A DNA stretch of 64,000 nucleotides. Origin: Ornithodoros turicata. Its lineage: Eukaryota > Arthropoda > Arachnida > Ixodida > Argasidae. The notes below the pieces were generated by a model that ran no database searches, was not told where the DNA came from, and saw only the letters and a list, made by a program, of their open reading frames with translations. Position numbers and translations under genes: made by a program. Location: positions 1,922,001 through 1,986,000 of the forward strand of contig NC_088209.1 of NCBI RefSeq assembly GCF_037126465.1, in the 5' to 3' direction. Positions 8,894-18,142 of the stretch are shown one piece after another; position 1 is the stretch's first letter, and the number at the start of each line of letters is the position of its first letter.

Positions 8894-10930
8894 GTTATGG
8901 AGGAGCCCTTCTCCAATATATAAAGGACGGGTACCCTTTGCCTCGATCCACCGCTAACGCGGTTTCAAGGGAGGCGAGATTTTAGGGAAAAAATCTTTCA
9001 GCACCGCAAAGGATGCTGCCCCGACGACCTCCTTATCGGCCGCGTATTCAAAGACACGGCCCACACGACGGCGGACCACGTTATGGAGGAGCCCTTCTCC
9101 AATATATAAAGGACGGGTCCCCTTTGCCTCGATCCACTGCTGACGCGGTTTCAAGGGAGGCGAGATTTTAGGAAAAAAATCTTTCAGCACCGCAAAGGAT
9201 GCTGCCCCGACGACCTCCTTATCGGCCGCGTATTCAAAGACACGGCCCACACGACGGCGGACCACGTTATGGAGGAGCCCTTCTCCAATATATAAAGGAC
9301 GGGTCCCCTTTGCCTCGATCCACCTCTGACGCGGTTTCAAGGGAGGCGAGATTTTAGGAAAAAAATATTTCAGCACCGCAAAGGATGCTGCCCCGACGAC
9401 CCCCTTATCGGCCGCGTATTCAAAGACACGGCCCACACGACGGCGGACCACGTTATGGAGGAGCCCTTCTCCAATATATAAACGACGGCTCCCAATTGCC
9501 TCGATCCACCGCTGACGCGGTTTCAAGGTAGGCGAGATTTTAGGAAAAAAATCTTTCAGCACCGCAAAGGATGCTGCCCCGACGACCTCCTTATCGGCCG
9601 CGTATTCAAAGACACAGCCCACACGGCGGCGGACCACGTTATGGAGGAGCCCCTCTCCAATATATAAACGACGGCTCCCCATTGCCTCGATCCACCGCTG
9701 ACGCGGTTTCAAGGTAGGCGAGATTTTAGGAAAAAAATCTTTCAGCACCGCAAAGGATGCTGCCCCGACGACCTCCTTATCGGCCGCGTATTCAAAGACA
9801 CGGCCCACACGGCGGCGGACCACGTTATGGAGGAGCCCTTCTCCAATATATAAACGACGGCTCCCCATTGCCTCGATCCACCGCTGACGCGGTTTCAAGG
9901 TAGGCGAGATTTTAGGAAAAAAATCTTTCAGCACCGCAAAGGATGCTGCCCCGACGACCTCCTTATCGGCCGCGTATTCAAAGACACAGCCCACACGGCG
10001 GCGGACTACGTTATGGAGGAGCCCTTCTCCAATATATAAACGACGGCTCCCCATTGCCTCGATCCACCGCTGACGCGGTTTCAAGGTAGGCGAGATTTTA
10101 GGAAAAAAATCTTTCAGCACCGCAAAGGATGCTGCCCCGACGACCTCCTTATCGGCCGCGTATTCAAAGACACGGGCCACACGACGGCGGACCACGTTAT
10201 GGAGGAGCCCTTCTCCAATATATAAACGACGGCTCCCCATTGCCTCGATCCACCGCTGACGCGGTTTCAAGGTAGGCGAGATTTTAGGAAAAAAATCTTT
10301 CAGCACCACAAAGGATGCTGCCCCGACGACCTTATTATCGGCCGCGTATTCAAAGACACGGCCCACGCGACGGCGGACCACGTTATGGAGGAGCCCTTCT
10401 CCAATATATAAACGACGGCTCCCCATTGCCTCGGTCCACCGCTGACGCGGTTTCAAGGTAGGCGAGATTTTAGGAAAAAAATCTTTCAGCACCGCAAAGG
10501 ATGCTGCCCCGACGACCTTATTATCGGCCGCGTATTCAAAGACACGGCCCACGCGACGGCGGACCACGTTATGGAGGAGCCCTTCTCCAATATATAAACG
10601 ACGGCTCCCCATTGCCTCGATCCACCGCTGACGCGGTTTCAAGGTAGGCGAGATTTTAGGGAAAAAAATCTTTCAGCACCGCAAAGGATGCTGCCCCGAC
10701 GACCTCCTTATCGGCCGCGTATTCAAAGACACGGCCCACACGACGGCGGACCACGTTATGGAGGAGCCCTTCTCCAATATATAAACGACGGCTCCCCTTT
10801 GCCTCGATCCACCGCTGACGCGGTTTCAAGGGAAGCGAGATTTTAGGAAAAAAATCTTTCAGCACCGCAAAGGATGCTGCCCTGACGACTGTGTTATTGG
10901 CTGCACGTTCAAGGACACGGCCCACGTTAT
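3385..10930. repeat. Satellite-like array, about 40 copies of a 186-bp unit
   Basis: The unit, for example starting at GACGCGGTTTCAAGG, recurs every 186 bp with very few indels. Neighbouring copies differ by only a few substitutions. Most copies are type A (GGACGGGTCCCCTTTGCC with TTCAAGGGAGGCG). About seven adjacent copies near 9480-10640 are type B (CGACGGCTCCCCATTGCC with TTCAAGGTAGGCG), and the last full copy near 10790 is a hybrid. Such local blocks of linked variants are expected from unequal exchange or gene conversion. Many differences are C-to-T or G-to-A at CpG. Both edges decay within one unit. Each unit contains CCAATATATAAAGGACGGG or a close variant, so a TATA-like box recurs about 40 times on the plus strand. 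Confidence 0.95.
8954..10642 (-). CDS. Second open segment through the array, about nine units
   Basis: Same 62-residue periodicity as the neighbouring frame. The upstream units are type B (IEAMGSRRLYIGEG, SPTLKPR) and the downstream ones type A (IEAKGTRPLYIGEG, SPPLKPR). It ends at the TAG at 8954-8956 and is cut off upstream by a one-base insertion near 10662 (GGGAAAAAAA instead of GGAAAAAAA or GGGAAAAAA). Apart from these two lesions the whole array would be one frame. No domain was recognised and coding status is doubtful. Confidence 0.2.
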   Translation of the reverse strand: MKPRQRWIEAMGSRRLYIGEGLLHNVVRRRVGRVFEYAADNKVVGAASFAVLKDFFPKISPTLKPRQRWTEAMGSRRLYIGEGLLHNVVRRRVGRVFEYAADNKVVGAASFVVLKDFFPKISPTLKPRQRWIEAMGSRRLYIGEGLLHNVVRRRVARVFEYAADKEVVGAASFAVLKDFFPKISPTLKPRQRWIEAMGSRRLYIGEGLLHNVVRRRVGCVFEYAADKEVVGAASFAVLKDFFPKISPTLKPRQRWIEAMGSRRLYIGEGLLHNVVRRRVGRVFEYAADKEVVGAASFAVLKDFFPKISPTLKPRQRWIEAMGSRRLYIGEGLLHNVVRRRVGCVFEYAADKEVVGAASFAVLKDFFPKISPTLKPRQRWIEAIGSRRLYIGEGLLHNVVRRRVGRVFEYAADKGVVGAASFAVLKYFFPKISPPLKPRQRWIEAKGTRPLYIGEGLLHNVVRRRVGRVFEYAADKEVVGAASFAVLKDFFPKISPPLKPRQQWIEAKGTRPLYIGEGLLHNVVRRRVGRVFEYAADKEVVGAASFAVLKDFFPKISPPLKPR

Positions 10931-10967
10931 CAGGGAGGTTGGCATTACCATCACGCATGGCTTGCAC
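10656..10967 (-). CDS. Right-edge open frame with the only non-repeat ATG start
   Basis: This 103-codon frame starts in unique sequence (MQAMRDGNANLPDNVGRV) and enters the array through a diverged unit (ERAANNTVVRAASFAVL). It is the only candidate N-terminus for a protein reading through the array on the minus strand. It shifts out of frame near 10662 because of a one-base insertion. The diverged edge unit is normal for a satellite boundary, so this is weak evidence for a gene. Confidence 0.2.
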   Translation of the reverse strand: MQAMRDGNANLPDNVGRVLERAANNTVVRAASFAVLKDFFPKISLPLKPRQRWIEAKGSRRLYIGEGLLHNVVRRRVGRVFEYAADKEVVGAASFAVLKDFFP

Positions 10968-10976
10968 GTGACGTCA
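10965..10976. promoter_or_regulatory. Overlapping E-box and CRE at the array's right edge
   Basis: CACGTG (10965-10970) overlaps TGACGTCA (10969-10976), both perfect palindromes. They sit at the point from which minus-strand transcription of the array would have to start. Binding and promoter activity are inferred only. Confidence 0.25.
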
Positions 10977-12508
10977 CACCATAGATTTAGCCGTGCTTTT
11001 TCCTCTTTCTGCTGTACAGGCGCGTGCTGCTTCTCCCTCTTTCTGTAAAATAGTGCAGCCTATGTATGGAGGTACTGAACAGGCAATAACTTCACGTTGC
11101 AATCCTACGAGCTACATGACGAACGTTAGAGGAGTTTACTTTTCGTACTGGTCATACCAAGCGAACGATCAAAACACGGGAGGGTCGCTGCGGAGGGCAG
11201 TACAGTTCTAGCGAGCTGACTAGAGTCTAGAACATAATTTGCTACTCACGCTGAACGTGACGTAAAAGACGAGTAGACGTCAGCGAACAGTGAGAGCACT
11301 CCAGAAGGCCACAGAGTGCTTCTTCACGAGCGATGTGGCTACAAAGACCTACTTTGACAGCCTGAAATATACCTGCGTCTCAGAACTCTGGGCAAGCCAG
11401 CCGGGAACGAAGGATCCAAAATTGAAAGTTGATCACCGTAATTAATAAAAACTATTGTTTACACTGAGTGCGCGGAACCGGCAACGGTTCTAAGAACAGC
11501 CACAGCTGCTTCGCGGCGCTAACACGTAAATAAAAAAAAACTAAAGTTGACGCTTCAATTTTAACCGACGCATGCGATGACTGCACTCGTTTCTCTCCTT
11601 TCCCTTCGCTTTCCCTTCGAACCCACCGCAATGCTTATGGACCGATGAAAGCACTACATTAATGTTGTCCATTATTCGGAAATTAGACACCGCATCTCAG
11701 CTGGATTCGAAGCGGCAGCGGAACCAAGCTATGTTTCAGACTGTGGAACGAAACATGGCAGAGGAGACTCCCCAAAAAGCCTGTAAAACGCGTTATCAAA
11801 TACCCTTCGTAAATAAATATTCTGCGAAAATAAAATATATTTACTTCCGAGATAACATTTTCATGACGTGGCGGCGGCGCTGCTGCTGGCGCGTAAGGTC
11901 GACTGAATTTCGGGAGCGCTAAGGCGTCTTATCTAGTTGCCATGGAAACCGTGGACGGTCGACGCTCCCGATCAGTCGACATCCGCGCCCATGTAAACGC
12001 AGTTGATGGGACAAATGTTCATGAAACATCTGGCGTCACGTTTCCCAATTGGAACGGCACCCTAGCTAAAAACTGCAGTGGGCACACATACTGAAAGATG
12101 AATAAAATAGTCACGTACAGCTCTTCCTGTTATCTACCAGGGGGCCGCTCCAAGAAATACGCCAGTGTCGTGTTCCGTAAACTTTTGGCCCAAGCTGTAC
12201 CGGCCTGCCCTATGTTACTTTGAGGTGCACATTGTACGGGATTGAACGAAAAGTTCAGATATCTCCGTTTATACACTGTTCACACGAGCAATTATAAGCT
12301 ACAAGTTTCCTGTAGAGACGAATAAACACACGCTTGTAATGTTTCGGAACATTGCGTTCGATTCAGTCACAGAAAGGTGTCTGCCTCGTGCTGCAAAGCT
12401 GAACAACTGAACAAGAAGAAAAAGAAACACGTATAGCGCTTATATATCGCAGTTATCGTAACAGCAGCGTCCCTTTTAGAGGTCAGTTTCAGTCATACAC
12501 AGAGCGGA
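10977..12508. other. Gap: no gene recognised
   Basis: Only short open frames with no recognisable domain. The longest is at 11662-11922 on the plus strand, 86 codons with no family match. AT-rich pockets occur near 11440-11560. Confidence 0.4.
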
Positions 12509-14645
12509 TCACACAACATCACTGACACTCAGATAACTAATTATATGAGAGAGGCATTCTGCGCTGAGGCTGTCCAGCTGAGTAGCACCCGTGGACGATG
12601 CATTGCACACAATCCTGTCCTTGCTGACTGCAGTGATTTCGAAGTAGTGGTCGCGAATGTAGCGTTGCTTACTGTCGATCAGTAAATGCGCTTCTTCTTC
12701 GGATTTCTTTAACTTGGACACGATGGCTCTCCTGAGCGTCCCCGTGTCACGTGTCAGTTCAAAGGCCTCCACCCAGCGCTTCTTGACGACGGTATCCTGC
12801 GACATGAAATGCAGGGATCGAACTTGCAAGACTCGGTTCCGTTCAGTCAGGGTCTCCATGCCCACTCCTTCATCATATGGCCCTTGATAACGAAGTTGAA
12901 ACTCTGTTATAGTGTAGTTGCGCATCATGCGTTGCTCCAGCTCGTGCACCGCGCTGGACTTTAGAGGACATTCTATGTGAATAGAATGCAAAGCCTTGTT
13001 TTTACTTATTACGTCCGCAAACAGGTGAATTACGTCGCTGACTTGGATGTGAAGCTCTAATCCACAGAGCGTCGTGTTCTTCTGCAAAACCTGTGCTAGT
13101 AAGTGTAGTATTTCCGACACTCCTTCGTCTGTTTCTCCGTAACTGTATAACGACACAGCCTGAATGCCATTTCTGCGCTGAAGACATCCAGCCACCTGCT
13201 GCACTAAGTTGTGAGACAGATTCGATAAATCGAGGGACATTGACTCAACCAGGACCCCGTCTTGTTGAAGAAAAGTACAGAATTTGTCCAGTGGGAAATA
13301 ATTGCCGTTGTTCCATTCCAGGGTTATTTCCTTCAAATGCTGCGGCTGCATGAGGAGACCGCAACCGCTCACCATCCCATCGGGGTTCCTACAAAATTTC
13401 CTACGGCTTCGAGTGTTGAGCATTTCTAATTCGAGCGTGTGCTTGGTCAACTCAAAGCTTGTGCCAAAGATCACGCTTATGTTGAATTGATTTTCTCGCA
13501 GGGCTTCACAGATAACCATTGCTCCCGTAGGTGTGACATGACAATCTTTCATGATCACTTGTTGAAGACCCCTTGCCATACGCAATCCGCCTGCTAATGC
13601 AGTGCACTCGCCCGTCCCCAGGTCATTGCAGCTGATGTCCAACGTGCGTATCGTCGTGTTCGAGACCATCAGTTGGCCCAGTGCCTCTGCCCCTTCATGC
13701 TTGAGCCCTTCGTTTTGCAGAATGGCAGAATGAGTACCTTAACGCTGCTGTTGCGGGATAGCGCGTTAGCCAGCTTTTCTAGCCCATAGTTGAGAAGACT
13801 TCCATCAAGGTACATTGAGTGAGCTCGATACGTGCATCCATAGAGATCTAAGTAGGTGATCGACGCATTCCATAATAAGAAATCGCAAACGGTGTCACAA
13901 TAAACACCGCCGCACAATGTCACAGATTTAAGGTTGCATACTTTATCAGCTGGCAGCATATCATCAAGCGTAGATACGTACGACAAAAAAACGTCTCTAC
14001 AGCAAGGACCAAGAGAAAGTGTTTTAAGAGATCGTTTCTTTGCCAGCTCTCTGCCCAGTTGAATGGCTACGTCCTGAATAACCTCATGTTTGGACTGGAA
14101 CACTTCCAACGATTGTGCCTGACGCACCACTTTTAATATCATGGCGGCTGTCCTCATTGGTGTCCCGATTTCGTAGTCCTCAGTGGCCGAAGGAAATGTA
14201 GCGATACCTTCATATGGTTGCGTAAAAGCGTAATCGCCTCCGTCGTAACATGTATCGTTTAAGATGAACCCACGCACATCCGACCGTGCTGCCAAGGATC
14301 TCAGGATGGGACCTAGAATATCGATATGCACCCGACGGAAGCAGAAATATTTTATACTCTCGTGTTCGCGTATGAACCTTAACACTGTCTCCACAAACGC
14401 AGTGTCGTCATCATTTTCGGAATCCAGGGCAACGTTACAGGTTGAGAAGAGCGTCAGCACATCCGGGTCAGTCTCAGCCAGAGAGAGACGCAAGCGCGAA
14501 AGCACCTTGTTGCAGACGACCGGTTTGGTCACCAGGATGCATTCCCCCCTTGTTCCATGTGCGCAACATTTCCAGGAATCTAACTCGTGCTGCAGAGCAT
14601 GCAGTTCTTCCATCTTGTGCAGCTCCTCGCCGAAGGCGGTCTGGC
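12509..14645 (-). pseudogene. Leucine-rich-repeat (NLR/RanGAP-like) protein with one frameshift and an F-box-like tail
   Basis: Two minus-strand frames, 14613-13669 and 13669-12509, together cover about 700 codons. At intervals of roughly 25-30 residues they carry LRR strands: LKTLSLGPC, LKSVTLCGG, ITYLDLYGC, VKVLILPFC, IRTLDISCN, LQQVIMKDC, LKEITLEWN. This is the ribonuclease-inhibitor-like pattern (LxxLxLxxC/N) of protein-binding solenoids. The repeats run unbroken in a shifted frame from about 13720, so the split is a single indel (mutation or assembly error) and not an intron. The C-terminus ends in LSAECLSHIISYLSVSDVV, which resembles the first helices of an F-box, a Skp1-binding motif, and then stops. 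Upstream of the first ATG (14613) the frame stays open to a splice-acceptor-like CTTTATGTCTTCCCAG ending at 14646, so a 5' exon may exist. This is the most host-like gene here. Its function is unknown; substrate recognition for ubiquitin ligation is only a possibility. Confidence 0.7.
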
Positions 14646-14684
14646 CTGGGAAGACATAAAGATGAATATTTTACGGAAGCGTTT

Positions 14685-14716
14685 AATACTGGGCGTAATA
14701 CCCCAGTATTACGCCC
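14685..14716. repeat. Two overlapping, mutually exclusive hairpins
   Basis: AATACTGGG (14685-14693) pairs with CCCAGTATT (14702-14710). GGGCGTAATAC (14691-14701) pairs with GTATTACGCCC (14706-14716). The arms overlap, so only one hairpin can form at a time. It lies just upstream of the putative first exon of the LRR gene. It may be a chance remnant of a small palindromic insertion. Confidence 0.5.
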
Positions 14717-14794
14717 ACAGCTCAATAGTCGTTGGAACCAGTGGACATTGAATGTGGAATGAGCATGTGACATGTCAACTTGTTCGAGACAGGG

Positions 14795-15265
14795 TGGCCG
14801 AAGGGGATCACCCATTCCATTCCAATTCAATTCCGACGAATGTAAGATGTGTGATAATTCAATTCCTTTCGATTCTTCGAAATGAGCAGGTATGGTCAAT
14901 TCCCACCGCTGGAATGACTTGGCGACCCTATTAAATTCCTTTAACTCTATCAATAACCGGAAAGCGACCGGGACTCGTACCGGCTAGTCAGACATCGCTA
15001 GAGGAGGTTGACATTACACTGCACGGAAAAAGTCCAAATACAAAGTTATGTCGCTCTTGACCGTATACAGGTGCTGTGCGTGAGCGGAAGGGGCGCGACA
15101 ACAGAAACCAGCTGGTTGAAACTAAAATCACCCCCGGGGCTACCAAATCATTCTATTCAAACCCCATTCCTAGGGGGGGGGGGGACGCGCCTAATTCCAT
15201 ATACCGGACTCTGATATGCCTGGAATGATTCCGGAATTATTCCAACTACGGGACTCTGGTCAGAG
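14795..15265. repeat. AATTCC-rich degenerate element
   Basis: Both ends are rich in GGAAT/ATTCC words: CCATTCCATTCCAATTC near 14812 and TGGAATGATTCCGGAATTA near 15220. An 11-G run lies at about 15173-15183. Repeated subterminal words suggest a decayed DNA transposon, but no clean terminal inverted repeat was found. Confidence 0.3.
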
Positions 15266-15603
15266 AGCATTCAATCAAATTCTCTTTGCGAAGTTGTCGT
15301 ATTACACGTTCGGTGGCGCTATGGCCCATATTCAAAGGTCACCGGTCTCAATAGGCATGGAGAGTGCCCGTTCGGTATAAAAGATGAAGGTTAATTGTGT
15401 ACGAATAGGTATTTGTAACCCGAAACTTATCTTTTGCGTCCATTGCGGCCAGTGCTGGCAAAAACTGCGAGCGGACAAGTCGATCCTGTCACAGGGCCCG
15501 ATACCGACACGCCCACACCATGCCAACGTTTTTCTTTTTTTTTTGCTACCCTCGTTTCATGTCGTACACAACACAAAAGGGTAGAAATCCAGCGAGCCCG
15601 CTC

Positions 15604-15850
15604 CAGCGAAGTATGAAGGGAATTGCCTCAAGACGACAGCCGGCCATATTTCCAAAAGAGACAATTCTTCTCCTGTGCACCGTCCTCATCATTGGCATTC
15701 TATTTAAAGGGTTATAGGTATGAGATGTTAAATGTTCACGCAAATTGTGAGTCAAGCCTGAACGGACCGAAAGTGTCCGTTCAGGCTTGCAAAAGGTGAA
15801 TGGTCGCTCTGTTAGGATTACGTGAATGAAGTCCGCCACGGAAACCAAGG
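15604..15850 (+). mobile_element. Solo Penelope-type terminal repeat fragment
   Basis: This stretch is similar to 28601-28810 in the same orientation, sharing blocks such as CACCGTCCTCATCATTGGCAT and TTTAAAGGGTTA and the same order of flanking words. No open frame belonging to an element accompanies it here. It contains a perfect 15-bp inverted repeat (15753-15767 with 15775-15789, 7-nt loop). It marks a second, older copy of the family at 28.6-30.8 kb. Confidence 0.6.
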
Positions 15851-16614
15851 AAGACGCGGAAGCCGTCCTCGCTCGAATGAGCTTTGTCGTTAAATCGAGC
15901 TACTTGGAGTTCTATGGACAATACGGCCATAAGTACATGCTGTAAGTACGGGCACAACTGCTGCACCCATGTACGCAAATATGGTGTTTCTGGAAGACAA
16001 AGTTCTTAGTGCCCTCGCACTAGAACTCACTATGTATACACTCTAAATCGGCCCCCCGTCGGGTACCCCACGTGTACCGGCCCTGTAGTACCAGGCGCCA
16101 CCGCAAGAGGTACACAATTGGCACGCGAACACGAAGGGAACTTTGCAACGGGTACAGAGCCGCATGTACAAAAGAAGTTTCCAAGCTTCTAAGTCAATGG
16201 GGTACAAGTCAGGTACCGGGCGTTGTACCCGCTGAGTGAGGCATGTACCTGCTAAATGAAACGGGAGAGCGGCCCTTCTGTACCTGATGAAGATGACAAA
16301 ATTTTCGTCGATCTGTAATGCGCGAGTGACACGGCCTACAAACAAAGAAACAACGTGTGAACTGCGTGCGGTTTCGGATTAGATTTTCTCGGCGGAACCG
16401 GATGACGACTGCGGAGTAGGAAAGCTTTCCTGGCTTTCCTACCTCCACGGATCCCACAAACCTTTTTATACTCCGACATTACTTTTCTAATTTGTTTTTC
16501 TGGAATTGCCTGACGACGTATGTTGACTGCGTCGAAAGTAATAAAATCGTTTATGCGGCTTATCGTCTCACGTCCGTGCGTCTGTCGTGGTTTCACGTTT
16601 CGCATGCGTTCCGC

Positions 16615-17790
16615 GGTTTCGTCCAGGGCTCGGAACCGTTATTTTTTGGGGTTCGGTTCAAGTTCCGGTTCAAGGTTATCGGTTCGGTTCGGGTCCGGGT
16701 TCAGCGCAGCCAAACTAAGGGTCTGAACCGATATTTATCGGTTCGAACCGGTTTACGTATGCTGTACTAATCAACAGAGTTCGAGATAGATCGCTACTGT
16801 AACTAAGTTCATTTTGTTAGTGACTTTACTAGAGTTCCGGGTTGTCGGATTTATTCGAAAAAATCCGAAAAACATGTAGCTGGGTGAAATTTTAAGCAAT
16901 ACGGATTAATCCGAAAAACTCCTCTTGGCAGATGTTTTTTTCGGATAACCGTGTTATTGTTCTTGGCCTCCTTTTGTGTCCTGGGTTTCTTCTGACCTCG
17001 GATACCGGCCCCGCCGGAACATGATAATGGTCTCCGCGACCTAGCGTTTTCTTCCGCAGTCATACCGACCACTTTGAGGATGCACAGCCAGTTTTTCTCC
17101 AGTCTGTTTCCCTATTTCCTTGTCCTACATTGACCTGAGCACTAAAATGAGCATCGAACCGAGGTCATACGGAGTGATCTTTTTGGAAGGGCAACTAGTT
17201 GCAGTGCCGACGAGAAGATGGGACGGAAAAGAAAGCTGCACTGAGTCTACGACTGATTTCGATGAGTTCACATCATCCCGAGATCTCAATGTAGAGATTG
17301 TCGTATGTAAGCACAGCTATAACAGTGATCACAGTACACAGAAAGGGTGCATTTGGAATTGCGGAACACTTCAGTGTCCATCGCACGAAATGTATTTTTA
17401 AGCTTGTGGTGCGCCGTCAAGTTTTCTCCAAATTTCGGATATTAACTGAGCTGTAAATCATGCACTCCTAAAAACTTCGTTCTTCGAAAAACCAATGGAC
17501 TAACCAATTCTTAGTTTATTAATTTGTCTGGTCTATAAATTCGCCAAGATTCCGAGCGATGCAGGGAGCTTATGCGCGGCAGCCGAGAGGAAAGGTATAG
17601 GCGTTTTTACCGTCTCGCGAACCGGTTACCGCATCATATTTTTTCGGTTCAGTTCCGGTTCGTTCAAGAGGAGAGAAAAAAATGTTTACGGTTCGGTTCG
17701 GGTTCGGTTGGGCAAAAAATAACGTTTTTTTTTTTTTTGCGGTTTTCGGTTACGGTTCAGTTCCGGTTCCGACCCCTGGTTTCGTCTGCC
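16615..17790. repeat. GGTTC-rich low-complexity element in two parts
   Basis: GGTTCGGTTC-type words cluster at 16617-16755 and again at 17620-17785, for example CGGTTCGGGTTCGGTTG near 17695. About 850 bp of unrelated sequence lies between. This is typical of subterminal repeats of non-autonomous DNA transposons split by a later insertion. No transposase was seen. Confidence 0.4.
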
Positions 17791-18142
17791 GTCGTTTTGC
17801 TTTGTGTGAAGCAGAGGATCTGCCTTGGCTTCCCCCATCGGCAGTCGTAGCCCACACATGTGAATGGTATTCAGGTGAGTGAGTGTAAAGCTTATCTACG
17901 CCATGAGGGATTCCTAGGAGCATTTTCGGGATACATAGTTTCCATTGAGCGTTCGTGACGCATCTTACGTCCGAGACACCCTGGACCTCATACGATGAGC
18001 ACGAGCAAGGACGTAAGAGGCACCGTCCGGGGTGCGTGCACAACCTGTGAGTGCACATCATTCATGAGGAGCACTGAGCTGTGGACGTCAGGGCCTTTCC
18101 CGCCAGGCGAATATTGTGTACACTCCCCTGTGTCTCACGTCG

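Noticed and set aside
3385..10930. CRISPR-like regular array
   Set aside because: The entire 186-bp unit is repeated without variable spacers, and the setting is eukaryotic.
16040..16260. Regulatory array of GGTACC/GTAC words
   Set aside because: Spacing is irregular and no repeat unit or gene context supports it.
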